From Hyphomicrobiales bacterium (GTDB lineage: Bacteria > Pseudomonadota > Alphaproteobacteria > Rhizobiales > Rhizobiaceae): a stretch of 64,000 nt of DNA. The DNA is taken from the NCBI GenBank assembly GCA_900469445.1, contig UBXM01000010.1, positions 1 to 64,000 of the forward strand. Reading direction: 5' to 3'. Positions 1-12,347 of the stretch are shown here, piece by piece; within the stretch, counting starts at the first letter, position 1, and each line of letters begins with the position of its first letter. The notes beneath the pieces were generated by a model. It ran no database searches and was not told the DNA's origin. It saw nothing but the letters and a program-made list of their open reading frames with translations. The translations under genes were made by a program, and so were the position numbers.

Positions 1-383
1 ATACTGATTCCAGTTCAGAAAAGATTTTTTGATGGCTCTTGGGAGGGCCGGGGTGGGCAGTATCGTAATTTTATGACGACGAAAACCCTGTGCCTCGCAA
101 TAAATGCAAAAAAAACAGACCAAGAATAGAATCATGAGAGGTGGTTCATGGGTGCTTCAAGTCGCGTGGCCACAAAAGCTTCCAGCATCTTAAAGTGGCG
201 CGTTAACCATTTCGATATCAAAATAATCATTTGTTTTCAGTCTATTAGTTCCTGTCGTTAAGCAAAGTAAACGATTTGTTAACCATTTTGCTGCACCAAT
301 TGGGGTCAGGTTCGGTGAGAGTCGCAGGTTGCAAGGCCGATGCGGCTGAGAGGCCGGGATTTGAAGTTTTCAAGGAGTGGCGG
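1..383. other. Intergenic region upstream of ddlB
   Basis: No credible coding frame is seen in these 383 bases; in related genomes murB often precedes ddlB, but no MurB end is recognisable here. The stretch is AT-richer than its surroundings. An 11-base element GTTAACCATTT occurs twice in direct orientation (202-212 and 278-288), and two GANTC sites (6-10, 129-133), the CcrM methylation target of alphaproteobacteria, are present. TTAACC resembles a CtrA half site, but the canonical TTAA-N7-TTAA spacing is absent (the nearest is TTAA-N9-TTAACC at 190-208). A promoter for the division cluster probably lies here, but its exact boxes cannot be assigned by eye. Confidence 0.5.
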
Positions 384-1310
384 ATGAGTGGCAAGCACGT
401 GGCTGTTTTGATGGGGGGGATTTCCTCCGAGCGGCCTGTCAGCCTGTCGTCCGGCAATGCATGCGCGGACGCGCTGGAGGGGCAGGGGTACCGTGTCACT
501 CGCGTCGATGTCGGGCGTGATGTCTCTGTCGTCCTGTCTGATCTCCGTCCCGATGTCGCTTTCAATGCTCTGCATGGTCCGTTCGGAGAAGACGGAACGA
601 TCCAGGGCGTTCTTGAGTATCTCGAAATTCCTTATACGCATTCCGGTGTTCTGGCTTCGGCCCTAGCTATGGATAAGGCACAGGCAAAGCATGTTGCCAA
701 GGCTGCCGGTATCCCGGTTGCCGATGCTCTGGTGATGAACCGCAACGATTTCACGAATGTCCATCCGATGCCGGCTCCTTATGTTGTGAAGCCGGTTCGT
801 GAGGGGTCGTCTTTCGGTGTGGTTATCGTTCGCGAAGATCAGTCCCATCCTCCGCAGATCGTGACGTCGTCCGAATGGCGTTATGGCGATGAGGTCATGG
901 TCGAGCGTTATGTCTATGGTCGTGAATTGACCTGCGGCGTGATGAATGGTCAGGCGCTCGGTGTTACCGAGGTCGTTCCGACCGGGCCGGGCTTCTACGA
1001 TTATGATGCGAAGTATGTGGCCGGCGGCTCCATGCATGTCATTCCGGCACAAATTTCACCGAATATTTACCAAAAAATACAAGAATGGTCGGTCAAGGCG
1101 CATGAGGCGATCGGTTGCCGTGGCGTGAGTCGCTCTGACTTTCGTTTCGATGATCGGATGTCCAACGAAGGTGAAGTTATCTGGCTTGAGGTCAATACTC
1201 AGCCGGGCATGACCTCCACCTCCCTCGTGCCCGAAATGGCTGCTCATGCGGGGTATTCCTTCGGTGAGCTTGTTCGCTGGATGGTGGAGGACGCTTCTTG
1301 TCTACGGTGA
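384..1310 (+). CDS. ddlB: D-alanine--D-alanine ligase
   Basis: ATP-dependent ligase that makes D-Ala-D-Ala for the peptidoglycan stem peptide in the cytoplasm. The 308-residue product has the usual Ddl length and order: an N-terminal domain opening with [15 protein letters not shown], an ATP-grasp centre ([14 protein letters not shown]), and the C-terminal metal and ATP site ending [18 protein letters not shown]. The frame is open further upstream to 276, but the ATG at 384 is preferred because AAGGAG sits eight bases before it and the family starts here. It overlaps ftsQ by 13 bases, so it is the first visible gene of a ddlB-ftsQ-ftsA transcription unit. Confidence 0.96.
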   Translation: MSGKHVAVLMGGISSERPVSLSSGNACADALEGQGYRVTRVDVGRDVSVVLSDLRPDVAFNALHGPFGEDGTIQGVLEYLEIPYTHSGVLASALAMDKAQAKHVAKAAGIPVADALVMNRNDFTNVHPMPAPYVVKPVREGSSFGVVIVREDQSHPPQIVTSSEWRYGDEVMVERYVYGRELTCGVMNGQALGVTEVVPTGPGFYDYDAKYVAGGSMHVIPAQISPNIYQKIQEWSVKAHEAIGCRGVSRSDFRFDDRMSNEGEVIWLEVNTQPGMTSTSLVPEMAAHAGYSFGELVRWMVEDASCLR

Positions 1311-2230
1311 TCGGCAAAATGGCTGGTGGATCGCATCGTCGCGCTGCTTTCGGCGTTGCAGGCGCAGACGATCGTCGCGTCCTGCCGCGTCCGCTGCGCC
1401 GCGTCGTGCGCTTTGCAGTCAGTCTTGCTACCGGCCGGATCGATATTCCTGCGCATACCGGCACGTTCTCTACATTCGCATTCTTCGCTGCCGTAGGTCT
1501 TTACGGCATGTCTCTTGGTGGTCACGGTTACGTGGTTGCGCAGTCGACGACCGCTGCAGTCGGTTTCGCGATCGAAGACGTGCGCGTCTCCGGCAACGAC
1601 CAGACTTCGGAAATCGACATTCTCCAGCTGCTCGGCCTGGATGGCACGACCTCTCTGGTCGCGCTGGATATCGATGCCGCTCGGCGCAAGCTGTCGGAGC
1701 TGCCGTGGGTCGAATATGCCGAAGTCCGCAAGGTTTATCCGCGCACGATCGAAGTCATGCTCAAGGAGCGCAAGGCATTTGCGATCTGGCAGCATGGTTC
1801 CGAACTTTCGCTGATCGAGAAGAACGGTTTGGTGATCGCTCCGCTCAAGGACAACAAGTTTGCCTCCCTGCCGCTGTTCGTCGGTCGTGATGCGGAAGTT
1901 GCAGCTGCATCTTTCGCGCAGGAGATGGACAAGTGGCCCGAAATCGCAAGCCGCGCACGGGCCTATGTAAGGGTTTCCAGCCGTCGCTGGGATCTGCATC
2001 TCGACAACGGTATCGTCCTCAAGCTCCCGGAAGAGCGGGTTTCTTCGGCCCTCGCTCTGCTTGCCAAGCTTGAGAAGAACCAGGGTGTGCTCGAGCGCGA
2101 TATCGCCGCGGTCGACCTGCGCCTCGAGGATCGTACGACAATTCAATTGACTTCCGCCGCTGTGGAACGTCGCGAGCAGGCGCTCGAGACCCGCACCAAG
2201 GCCCTGAAAAAAGCTGGAGAGAAATCGTGA
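1298..2230 (+). CDS. ftsQ: Cell division protein FtsQ
   Basis: Bitopic inner-membrane divisome protein that links early FtsZ/FtsA assembly to septal peptidoglycan synthesis. The 310-residue product has a basic cytoplasmic N-terminus, one transmembrane segment at about residues 50-70 ([17 protein letters not shown]), then a POTRA domain beginning near [17 protein letters not shown] and the FtsQ/DivIB beta domain. The C-terminus is charged. The start at 1298 lies inside the end of ddlB, and the stop overlaps the GTG of ftsA. This tight packing suggests translational coupling along ddlB-ftsQ-ftsA. The long cytoplasmic tail is normal for rhizobial FtsQ. Confidence 0.95.
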   Translation: MSTVIGKMAGGSHRRAAFGVAGADDRRVLPRPLRRVVRFAVSLATGRIDIPAHTGTFSTFAFFAAVGLYGMSLGGHGYVVAQSTTAAVGFAIEDVRVSGNDQTSEIDILQLLGLDGTTSLVALDIDAARRKLSELPWVEYAEVRKVYPRTIEVMLKERKAFAIWQHGSELSLIEKNGLVIAPLKDNKFASLPLFVGRDAEVAAASFAQEMDKWPEIASRARAYVRVSSRRWDLHLDNGIVLKLPEERVSSALALLAKLEKNQGVLERDIAAVDLRLEDRTTIQLTSAAVERREQALETRTKALKKAGEKS

Positions 2231-3558
2231 GTATGTTCGGTTCCTCCCAATTCGGTATGTCGCGCATGAAGCCCCTGTCATCCAAGCGCAGCCACGTCGT
2301 GTCGGTCCTCGATATCGGATCGACCAAGGTCGTGTGCATGATTGCGCGCCTTACGCCGCGCCAGGAAAGCCAGATCCTTCCAGGCCGCACCCATCACATC
2401 GAGATCATCGGCATCGGCCATCAGCGGTCGCGCGGCGTGAAGTCGGGCGTCATCGCCGATCTCGATGCTGCAGAAAGCGTTATCCGGCTTGCCGTCGATG
2501 CTGCAGAGCGCATGGCTGGCCTTACCGTCGATAGCCTCATCGTCAACGTTTCGGCTGGCCGGCTGGCAAGCGACGTCTATACGGCGACCATCGATCTCGG
2601 TGGTCAGGAAGTTGAAAATTCCGATCTGCGCAAGGTTCTGGTCGCGGCAAGCAACCAGTCGCAGCGTCATGACCGTGCGATCCTGCATTCGCTGCCGACC
2701 GGCTTCTCGCTCGATGGCGAGCGCGGCATTCGCGATCCGCTGTCCATGTATGGTGATGAACTCGGCGTCGACATGCATTTCGTCACGGCTGAGCGCATCA
2801 CGCTGAAAAACCTGGAGCTTTGCGTCAATCGCGCACATCTTTCGGTCGAAGGCATGGTTGCCACGCCCTATGCCAGCGGTCTTGCCGCCTTGGTCGACGA
2901 CGAAGTCGAACTCGGCTGTGCCGCAATCGACATGGGTGGCGGCACGACGACGATCTCCGTTTTCTGCGAAGGCAAGCTCGTTCATACGGATGCGATCGGA
3001 CTTGGTGGACATCATGTCACAACTGATCTGGCGCGAGGCCTATCGACTCGGATAGAAGATGCCGAGCGCATGAAAGTCGTACATGGTTCGGCACTCGCCA
3101 ATGGTGGCGATGAACGTGACGTGATCTCCGTACCGCCGATCGGTGAGGATGATCGCGATCAGCCGACCCAGGTGCCGCGCTCGCTGGTTACCCGTATCGT
3201 TGGCGCCCGCATCGAAGAGACGCTGGAGCTTATTCGTGACCGCATCCAGAAGTCGGGTTTCAGCCCGATCGTCGGAAAGCGCGTCGTATTGACGGGTGGC
3301 GCCAGCCAGTTGACCGGCCTGCCTGAAACGGCACGGCGGATTCTCGCCCGCAATGTTCGCATCGGTCGTCCGATGGGTGTCTCCGGTCTGCCGGCGGCAG
3401 CCAAGGGGCCGGCGTTCTCCACCGCAGTCGGACTGATCATCTATCCGCAGGTGGCGGAAATGGAAACGCATGCTTCGCAGGGCGGCCTCATCGGTTCGTT
3501 CGGCAACGGAACCGGTCGTTTGGCCCGCATGGGACAGTGGCTGAAAGAGAGTTTTTGA
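2227..3558 (+). CDS. ftsA: Cell division protein FtsA
   Basis: Actin-like ATPase that tethers FtsZ filaments to the membrane. The 443-residue product shows the ASKHA fold signatures: phosphate-1 DIGSTKVVCMIARL near residue 28, the SHS2 (1C) domain inserted after it, and phosphate-2 AIDMGGGTTTISVF near residue 237. The extreme C-terminus RLARMGQWLKESF can form the amphipathic membrane-targeting helix. GTG at 2227 overlaps the ftsQ stop (GTGA); an ATG at 2233 is the alternative start. The following gene is ftsZ after about 90 bases, which may contain its own promoter. Confidence 0.96.
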   Translation: MSMFGSSQFGMSRMKPLSSKRSHVVSVLDIGSTKVVCMIARLTPRQESQILPGRTHHIEIIGIGHQRSRGVKSGVIADLDAAESVIRLAVDAAERMAGLTVDSLIVNVSAGRLASDVYTATIDLGGQEVENSDLRKVLVAASNQSQRHDRAILHSLPTGFSLDGERGIRDPLSMYGDELGVDMHFVTAERITLKNLELCVNRAHLSVEGMVATPYASGLAALVDDEVELGCAAIDMGGGTTTISVFCEGKLVHTDAIGLGGHHVTTDLARGLSTRIEDAERMKVVHGSALANGGDERDVISVPPIGEDDRDQPTQVPRSLVTRIVGARIEETLELIRDRIQKSGFSPIVGKRVVLTGGASQLTGLPETARRILARNVRIGRPMGVSGLPAAAKGPAFSTAVGLIIYPQVAEMETHASQGGLIGSFGNGTGRLARMGQWLKESF

Positions 3559-3647
3559 CCCGGGAGACAGCCCCTCCCTTGTCAAAGTGAATTGGAAAAG
3601 AATTGGTCAGCTCGGCGACGCGACCAAAAGCAGAAGGAAAAGGTACA

Positions 3648-5396
3648 ATGACGATCAAGCTGCAGAAGCCTGACATCACCGAGCTGAAGCCTCGGATCAC
3701 TGTTTTCGGCGTGGGTGGTGGTGGCGGTAACGCCGTCAACAACATGATCACTGCCGGGCTCGAAGGCGTCGATTTCGTCGTTGCCAATACCGATGCCCAG
3801 GCACTGACCATGACCAAGGCCGAGCGCATCATCCAGATGGGTGTGCAGGTCACCGAAGGTCTCGGCGCCGGCTCGCAGCCGGAAGTCGGTCGCGCTGCCG
3901 CCGAGGAATGCCTCGACGAGATCATCGACCATCTCAACGGTACCCACATGTGCTTCGTCACCGCCGGCATGGGCGGCGGCACCGGCACCGGTGCTGCTCC
4001 GGTTGTCGCGCAGGCTGCCCGTAACAAGGGCATCCTGACCGTTGGCGTCGTCACCAAGCCGTTCCACTTCGAAGGCGGACGCCGCATGCGTCTGGCAGAG
4101 CAGGGCATCCAGGAACTGCAGAAGTCGGTCGACACGCTGATCGTCATCCCGAACCAGAACCTGTTCCGCATCGCCAACGACAAGACAACCTTCGCCGACG
4201 CATTCGCCATGGCCGACCAGGTTCTGTATTCGGGCGTTGCCTGCATCACCGACCTGATGGTCAAGGAAGGCCTGATCAACCTCGACTTCGCCGACGTTCG
4301 CTCGGTGATGCGCGAGATGGGCCGCGCCATGATGGGTACCGGCGAAGCTTCCGGTTCGGGCCGTGCGCTGCAGGCTGCTGAAGCTGCAATCGCAAATCCG
4401 CTGCTCGACGAAACCTCGATGAAGGGTGCGCAGGGCCTGCTGATCTCCATCACCGGCGGTCGCGACCTGACGCTGTTCGAAGTCGACGAAGCGGCGACCC
4501 GCATCCGCGAAGAAGTCGATCCGGATGCCAACATCATCCTCGGCGCAACCTTCGACGAAGCACTCGAAGGCCTGATCCGCGTCTCCGTCGTTGCCACCGG
4601 CATCGATCGCGCCCATGGCGAAGTCGACCTGCGTGCGGCTGAAATGCGCGCTGCACAGAAGCCGATTATCCGTCCTTCCGCGGCCGTTGCTCCGGCTCCG
4701 GCCGCAGCTCAGCCTGTCGTGATGCAGGCCCCCCAGGCACCGAAGGCTGCCGATCCGATCGCCGACACCATCCGTCAGGCAGAAGCCGAAATGGAACAGG
4801 TCCTGGCGATCCCGACCCCGGTTGCTCCGGCTCCGCAGCCGCAGCAGGAAGAGTTCCGTCCGCAGAGCCGCATCTTCGCAGCTCCTCCGGCAGAAGCTCC
4901 TGCTCCGGTCATGACGCGCCCGGTACAGCCGGCTCCGCAGCCTGCACCGGTCTATCACCAGCCGGCCGCAGCCGCTCCGGTCATGAGCCAGCCGGCTCCG
5001 CGTATGGCCCAGCCGGTTCAGCATGAACCGATCCATCGCGATCCCGTCATGGAGCCGGTTCGCATGCCGAAGGTGGAAGACTTTCCGCCGGTCGTGAAGG
5101 CTGAAATGGAACACCGCGCCCAGCCGGTGAGCCATGTACAGGAAGAGCGCGGCCCGATGGGCCTCCTGAAGCGGATTACCAATTCGCTCGGTCGCCGCGA
5201 AGAAGACGATCACGTCCAGTCGGACATGACGTCCTCGGCTCCGGCGCCGCAGCAGCGTCGCCCGCTTTCTGCCGAAGCCAGCCTCTATGCACCGCGTCGT
5301 GGCAATCTCGATGACCGTGGACGTGTTGCTCCGCAGTCCAGCCACGAAGATGACCAGCTCGAAATTCCGGCCTTCCTGCGCCGCCAGTCGAACTGA
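3648..5396 (+). CDS. ftsZ: Cell division protein FtsZ (long-linker type)
   Basis: Tubulin-like GTPase that forms the cytokinetic ring. The 582-residue product has the N-terminal GTPase domain with the tubulin signature GGGTGTG at about residues 109-115 and the catalytic T7-loop region near [12 protein letters not shown] very long Ala/Pro/Gln-rich linker runs from about 325 to 565, and the protein ends in the conserved C-terminal peptide [15 protein letters not shown] that binds FtsA. Most bacterial FtsZ proteins are near 390 residues, but this length is typical of the main FtsZ of Rhizobiaceae. The ATG at 3648 is chosen over an in-frame codon at 3603 because AAGGAAAAGG lies just before it. 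Confidence 0.97.
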   Translation: MTIKLQKPDITELKPRITVFGVGGGGGNAVNNMITAGLEGVDFVVANTDAQALTMTKAERIIQMGVQVTEGLGAGSQPEVGRAAAEECLDEIIDHLNGTHMCFVTAGMGGGTGTGAAPVVAQAARNKGILTVGVVTKPFHFEGGRRMRLAEQGIQELQKSVDTLIVIPNQNLFRIANDKTTFADAFAMADQVLYSGVACITDLMVKEGLINLDFADVRSVMREMGRAMMGTGEASGSGRALQAAEAAIANPLLDETSMKGAQGLLISITGGRDLTLFEVDEAATRIREEVDPDANIILGATFDEALEGLIRVSVVATGIDRAHGEVDLRAAEMRAAQKPIIRPSAAVAPAPAAAQPVVMQAPQAPKAADPIADTIRQAEAEMEQVLAIPTPVAPAPQPQQEEFRPQSRIFAAPPAEAPAPVMTRPVQPAPQPAPVYHQPAAAAPVMSQPAPRMAQPVQHEPIHRDPVMEPVRMPKVEDFPPVVKAEMEHRAQPVSHVQEERGPMGLLKRITNSLGRREEDDHVQSDMTSSAPAPQQRRPLSAEASLYAPRRGNLDDRGRVAPQSSHEDDQLEIPAFLRRQSN

Positions 5397-5424
5397 GTTA
5401 ACGGCAGATAATAAAAGTTAGAAG

Positions 5425-5460
5425 AGGCCCGGGTGATCAGCATCCGGGCCTTTTTCCTTT
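5425..5460 (+). terminator. Intrinsic terminator after ftsZ
   Basis: The stem AGGCCCGG (5425-5432) pairs with CCGGGCCT (5444-5451) around an 11-base loop and is followed by TTTTCCTTTT. It closes the ddl-fts unit. Confidence 0.9.
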
Positions 5461-5706
5461 TCGTATATTAAGTGTGGAAAAATAGCGTTTTCGATCAGAT
5501 GTTTACACACCGACAATCTTGAGGTGGCAGTGGATGTTGCTGTTGTTAGAAAACCGTAACAATCCGAAACGAACAGTGATTTGGAATGCGGATGGAGCAT
5601 GCGTATTTAGGACGCTGACAGAGCTGGAACACTAATATCCGTTCCAACAGAATGCGAATACGGACCCGCTGATCATGGGTGCGACGGAATAAGAAGGCTT
5701 ACGTTA

Positions 5707-6666
5707 ATGACAATTGGATTGCTCGGATTTCAGGCAACGATTGCTGCTCCGGTTACGTTGAGCGGCATCGGTGTTCATTCCGGAGCGCCGGTGATGATTA
5801 CCTTCCAGCCGGCGGAAGCCGGGACCGGCATTGTTTTTTCCCGTAATCTCGAAGATGGAACATCGGTCGAATATCGCGCCGTTTCATCGCAGGTCGGCCC
5901 GACCGATCTGTGCACGGTGCTCGGTCTGTCGCCGTCGAAATGGGTTGCGACCATCGAACATGTGATGGCGGCGCTCTATGCGATGGGCATCGATAACATC
6001 ATCGTCGAGGTCGATGGCGCCGAGATGCCGATCATGGACGGCAGTTCCTATCCCTTCATAGAAGCGATCGAGCAGGTCGGTATCGTCAATCTCGGGATCA
6101 AGCGCCGCTATATCCGCGTGGTCAAGCCGGTGCGAATCGAATCAGGTGCCTCTTGGTCGGAGTTCCGTCCCTATGACGGAACCCGATTCGAGGTCGAGAT
6201 CGACTTCCCGTCGGCCTTGATCGGCCGCCAGAGCTGGAAGGGCGACCTTTCTGCTGCAACCTTCAAATCCGAACTTTCCCGTGCTCGTACCTTCGGTTTC
6301 ATGCGTGATGTCGAGCGTCTTTGGGCGGCGGGTTATGCGCTCGGCTCGTCGCTGGAAAACTCGGTGGTTATCTCCGACGACGACACGGTCGTGAATGTCG
6401 AAGGTCTGCGTCACGACAAGGATGAGTTCGTTCGGCACAAGACGCTGGATGCCGTTGGCGATCTGGCTCTTGCAGGTGCACAGTTCATCGGCTGCTACCG
6501 TTCCTATCGCGGCGGTCACAAGATGAATGCCAATGCGCTGAAGGCCCTGTTGAGCGATCCGACGGCGTATGAAGTGGTCGAGGCTCCGTCTTCGGTTGCA
6601 ACGCGTGTTCGCGCCGGTGAGTTCGTTCCCGTCAGCATGACGGAATGCGCGCCCTGGTTTGCCTGA
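5707..6666 (+). CDS. lpxC: UDP-3-O-acyl-N-acetylglucosamine deacetylase
   Basis: Zinc hydrolase that catalyses the committed step of lipid A synthesis. The 319-residue product matches the family length. By alignment from memory with the E. coli enzyme, zinc ligands are H85 (in IEHVMAAL), H244 and D248 (in HKTLDAVGDL), and the catalytic residues E84, D252 and H271 (in YRGGHKMNANALKALLSD) are all present. It stands alone between two terminators. The 246-base gap after the ftsZ terminator should hold its promoter and 5' leader, but no box stood out. Confidence 0.97.
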   Translation: MTIGLLGFQATIAAPVTLSGIGVHSGAPVMITFQPAEAGTGIVFSRNLEDGTSVEYRAVSSQVGPTDLCTVLGLSPSKWVATIEHVMAALYAMGIDNIIVEVDGAEMPIMDGSSYPFIEAIEQVGIVNLGIKRRYIRVVKPVRIESGASWSEFRPYDGTRFEVEIDFPSALIGRQSWKGDLSAATFKSELSRARTFGFMRDVERLWAAGYALGSSLENSVVISDDDTVVNVEGLRHDKDEFVRHKTLDAVGDLALAGAQFIGCYRSYRGGHKMNANALKALLSDPTAYEVVEAPSSVATRVRAGEFVPVSMTECAPWFA

Positions 6667-6687
6667 TTTTTGTATCTCCGTCAGACT

Positions 6688-6719
6688 GGCCGTTCCGAAA
6701 GGAACGGCCTTTTTCTTTT
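6688..6719 (+). terminator. Intrinsic terminator after lpxC
   Basis: A perfect nine-base-pair stem, GGCCGTTCC (6688-6696) with GGAACGGCC (6701-6709), is closed by a GAAA tetraloop and followed by TTTTTCTTTT. Confidence 0.95.
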
Positions 6720-6881
6720 GATAAAAGGCACTTGCCGATCGGGCTCGCCACAAAAATGCATTAATGCCGACCCATTGCGTTGCCCTGCCCATGCTTTTAT
6801 GGCTAGTACGCCGCTGGGCACGAATAGTTTCACGCGGGGACGATCAGGGACTGTCGGATGGCTGATGGAAAGTCTGTAGAA

Positions 6882-7724
6882 ATGCGAAGCTTTACGAGGA
6901 TCGGCCTCCTGGCGATTGCACTTATCGGGACCAGTGTTGGTTTGGCTGCATGCCAATCCGACAAGGACATCGACATCACGAAGCTCGGCTTCGAGGCTGA
7001 GTCGCCCGAGTTGCTGTACAATCAGGGACTGGCCAACATGAAGGCCGGCAACATGGTTGAGGCCGGGCGCAAGTTCGAGGCGATCGACAAGCAGAACCCG
7101 TTCACGGAATGGGGCCGCAAGGCGCTTGTGATGAATACGTTCGTCAAGCAGCGCATGGGGCGTAACGACGAGGCGATCACGGTCGGCAACCGTTATCTCA
7201 GCCAGTATCCGAAGTCGCAGGATTCGGCCTATGTCCAGTATCTGGTCGGTTTGAGCTATTCCAAACAGATTTCCGACGTGACGCAGGACCAGAAGGCTGC
7301 GACCAACACGATCCAGGCTATGAGCAAGGTCGTCAACGACTATCCGAATTCGGAATATGTCGAGGATGCTCAGGCCAAGATTCGATTCGCACGCGACCAG
7401 CTCGCGGGCAAAGAAATGCAGGTCGGCCGTTATTATCTGGAGCGGAAGGAATATCTCGCCGCGATCCAGCGCTTCCGCAACGTCGTCGAGCAGTATTCCA
7501 ACACCAATCAGGTGGAAGAAGCCTTGGCGCGTCTGACCGAGACCTATTACGCGATGGGTATCGTACAGGAAGCGCAGACGGCTGCTGCCGTGCTCGGCCG
7601 CAATTATCCCGACAGCCAGTGGTACGATGATTCCTACAAGCTGCTGCAGAAGGGTGGCGTGGAGCCGCGCGAAAACAGGGGTTCCTGGATCTCGCGCGCC
7701 GGTGCAAAGCTTATCGGCGCCTGA
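6882..7724 (+). CDS. bamD: Outer membrane assembly lipoprotein BamD
   Basis: Periplasmic lipoprotein of the BAM complex that inserts beta-barrel proteins into the outer membrane. The 280-residue product starts with a lipoprotein signal ([18 protein letters not shown] then VGLAAC, lipidated C24) and continues with helical tetratricopeptide repeats, e.g. [21 protein letters not shown] and [20 protein letters not shown]. An in-frame ATG at 6858 would put acidic residues before the signal peptide, so 6882 is preferred. The gene is followed 27 bases later by recN, the usual alphaproteobacterial arrangement. Confidence 0.95.
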   Translation: MRSFTRIGLLAIALIGTSVGLAACQSDKDIDITKLGFEAESPELLYNQGLANMKAGNMVEAGRKFEAIDKQNPFTEWGRKALVMNTFVKQRMGRNDEAITVGNRYLSQYPKSQDSAYVQYLVGLSYSKQISDVTQDQKAATNTIQAMSKVVNDYPNSEYVEDAQAKIRFARDQLAGKEMQVGRYYLERKEYLAAIQRFRNVVEQYSNTNQVEEALARLTETYYAMGIVQEAQTAAAVLGRNYPDSQWYDDSYKLLQKGGVEPRENRGSWISRAGAKLIGA

Positions 7725-7751
7725 GGCGCTCAAGGTCATTAACGAGGCCAC

Positions 7752-9425
7752 ATGCTGATCCAGTTGTCGATCCGCGATATCGTTCTGATCGAGCGGCTCG
7801 ATCTCGGCTTCGAGGCCGGGCTTTCGGTGCTGACGGGCGAGACCGGCGCCGGCAAGTCCATTCTGCTCGACAGTCTTTCGCTTGCGCTCGGCGGACGCGG
7901 TGACGGCGGTCTTGTGCGTCACGGCGAAGATAAGGGGCAGGTGACGGCGGTCTTCGACGTGCCGGGACAGCACGCGGCGCGTAAACTCCTCAAGGAAAAC
8001 GGCATCGACGACGATGGCGACCTGATCTTCCGGCGTATCCAGTCGGCAGATGGTCGCACGCGTGCGTCGATCAACGATCAGCCGGTCAGCGTGCAGCTGA
8101 TGCGCCAGGTGGGGCAGGTGCTCGTGGAAATCCACGGCCAGCACGACGACCGGGCGCTTATCGATACCAATGCGCACCGAATGCTGCTCGATGCCTTTGC
8201 GGGCTTGTCCGACGAGGTGCAGCAGGTCAGCGGTCTTTATCGCATCTGGAGGGATGCGGAGCGTGGCTTGAAGGCCCATCGCGCCAAGGTGGAAGCTGCA
8301 GCGCGTGAAGCCGATTATATCCGCGCTTCGGTCGAGGAGCTGGAAGCGCTTTCGCCGCGGGACGGTGAAGAAGAGGAACTCGCCGAACAGCGCTCGAAGA
8401 TGCAAAAGTCCGAGCGGATAGCCGGGGATATTTCAGAGGCTTCCGAATTCCTCAACGGCAATGCGTCGCCGGTACCGCTGATTGCGTCGATGGTGCGCCG
8501 TCTGGAGCGCAAGAGCCATGAGGCGCCGGGTCTCCTGGAAGAGACCGTCGAGCTTCTGGATCAGGCGCTTAATCATCTGTCCAACGCGCAGATGGAAGTC
8601 GAGGCGGCGCTGCGGCGTACCGAGTTCGATCCGCGCGAACTGGAGCGTGTGGAAGAGCGCCTGTTTGCGCTGCGCGCTGCGGGCCGCAAATATTCGGTCG
8701 CTGTCGTCGATCTGCCGGCGCTGGCGGAAAAGATGGTTGCCGATCTGGCGGATCTCGATGCCGGTGAGGAAAAACTCGGCCAGCTGGAAAAGATCGCGGC
8801 AGCCGCCAGGCAAGAGTTCGACCTTGCAGCGGCGGCGCTTTCCGAGAAACGCAAGGCTGGAGCCGAATCGCTCGCCGCCACGGTGATGGCGGAGTTGCCG
8901 GCCTTGAAGCTGGAGCGTGCCCGTTTCATGGTCGAGGTGACGGCCGATCCGGAAGCCGCTGCTGCGGAAGGCATCGACACGGTGGAATTCCACGTGCAGA
9001 CAAATCCAGGCACGCGTCCCGGGCCGATCATGAAAGTTGCCTCGGGTGGCGAGCTTTCGCGTTTCCTGCTGGCGCTGAAAGTGGCGCTTGCCGACCGCGG
9101 TTCTGCTCCGACGCTTGTGTTCGACGAAATCGATACCGGTGTCGGTGGCGCGGTTGCGGATGCGATCGGCCAGCGCTTGAAACGCCTGTCTTCGACCGTT
9201 CAGGTTCTCTCCGTCACGCATGCGCCGCAGGTGGCAGCTCGAGCGGCCACGCATCTTCTGATCTCCAAGGGACCTGCCGCCGACGGATCCGAGAAGATCG
9301 CGACCCGCGTTGCCACAATGGCACCGGAACATCGCGCTGAAGAGATCGCCCGCATGTTGTCCGGCGCTTCGGTAACGGACGAGGCGAGGGCAGCTGCTGC
9401 GGCCCTTCTTTCCGGTAACGGCTGA
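7752..9425 (+). CDS. recN: DNA repair protein RecN
   Basis: SMC-like ATPase acting in double-strand-break repair. The 557-residue product has Walker A GETGAGKS at residues 29-36, a central coiled coil rich in Glu/Arg/Ala (about 150-370), the ABC signature VASGGELSRFLLALK, and Walker B LVFDEIDTGVGG. Length is normal for RecN. It lies 27 bases after bamD and is probably co-transcribed with it. Its 3' end faces the next gene, with only five bases between the two stops. No LexA box was recognised nearby. Confidence 0.97.
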   Translation: MLIQLSIRDIVLIERLDLGFEAGLSVLTGETGAGKSILLDSLSLALGGRGDGGLVRHGEDKGQVTAVFDVPGQHAARKLLKENGIDDDGDLIFRRIQSADGRTRASINDQPVSVQLMRQVGQVLVEIHGQHDDRALIDTNAHRMLLDAFAGLSDEVQQVSGLYRIWRDAERGLKAHRAKVEAAAREADYIRASVEELEALSPRDGEEEELAEQRSKMQKSERIAGDISEASEFLNGNASPVPLIASMVRRLERKSHEAPGLLEETVELLDQALNHLSNAQMEVEAALRRTEFDPRELERVEERLFALRAAGRKYSVAVVDLPALAEKMVADLADLDAGEEKLGQLEKIAAAARQEFDLAAAALSEKRKAGAESLAATVMAELPALKLERARFMVEVTADPEAAAAEGIDTVEFHVQTNPGTRPGPIMKVASGGELSRFLLALKVALADRGSAPTLVFDEIDTGVGGAVADAIGQRLKRLSSTVQVLSVTHAPQVAARAATHLLISKGPAADGSEKIATRVATMAPEHRAEEIARMLSGASVTDEARAAAAALLSGNG

Positions 9426-9430
9426 TCCGG

Positions 9431-10000
9431 TTACTCGGCAGCCTGAGGCGTCGGCATTTTTCCTGCCATTCGGCCAACGACCTCGTCCTTCCAGACGAAA
9501 CGGTGGATCAGTGCCATGGCGATATGTCCGGCGACCAGCGCCAGCAATGTCCAGGCGAATATCCCATGGAGAAGGTTGGCCGGGGCGACCATCCATTCCA
9601 CACGCTCATTGCCCTGTGGCACAAACTGAATGCCGAATAGCGCAAGCCCCCATTCGGAGCCGAAGGCGCGCAGGAATGCGACGGCTGGAATGAAGAGCAT
9701 CAGGACATAGAGGCCGATATGGCCAAGGCGGGCAGCCGTACCCAGGATGCCCCGTTCATGCCGGGGGCGGTTCGCGAGGTTATAAAAGCCCCAGAGGGCG
9801 CGCGATGCTGCAAGCAGCAGAATGGCCGCGCCGAGTTCTCCATGGGTGCTGTTCAGGAAATCGCTGAGCGCCGAGCGACCGAAGAGCCGATTGATGACGA
9901 TGCCGGAGAATTGCCAGAGCAGGATTGCGGCCATGCTCCAGTGGAAAACCCGGGTGACAAGGCCGTAGCGCAGTCCGTTGTCTCGCCAGCGATGCGCCAT
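9431..10000 (-). CDS. Cytochrome b561 family protein
   Basis: Predicted four-helix inner-membrane dihaem cytochrome of the bacterial b561 (CybB/YodB) type, which moves electrons from quinol or acts in oxidative-stress defence. The 189-residue product has four hydrophobic segments. Its likely haem-ligand histidines include one in RVFHWSMAAILLW, one in STHGELGAAILLL, one in NLLHGIFAW and one in VAGHIAMALIHRF. The frame is open upstream to 10132, but the start at 10000 (MAHRWRDNGLRYG) fits the family and has AGGAAA just upstream. It is monocistronic, convergent with recN and divergent from ligA. The electron donor cannot be told from sequence. Confidence 0.85.
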   Translation of the reverse strand: MAHRWRDNGLRYGLVTRVFHWSMAAILLWQFSGIVINRLFGRSALSDFLNSTHGELGAAILLLAASRALWGFYNLANRPRHERGILGTAARLGHIGLYVLMLFIPAVAFLRAFGSEWGLALFGIQFVPQGNERVEWMVAPANLLHGIFAWTLLALVAGHIAMALIHRFVWKDEVVGRMAGKMPTPQAAE

Positions 10001-10151
10001 TTTCCTGATATCCCTGCTTATTTCGTCAACTGAACTTGAATGCTTCACGCAGGTATTACGGTTGGATGTGGCACGACGTCCAGTCGTCGGAACATATATT
10101 TTCGTAGGCGCTCCATTTCCTGCTTCTTCCAATCCGCGATGATTGCACTAG

Positions 10152-12344
<2,193 letters not shown>

Positions 12345-12347
12345 TCG

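Noticed and set aside
3582-5345. A long open frame on the minus strand opposite ftsZ (587 codons)
   Set aside because: It mirrors the codon bias of a verified gene, has a Arg/His-rich composition with no domain, and lacks a ribosome site; a GC-rich shadow frame.
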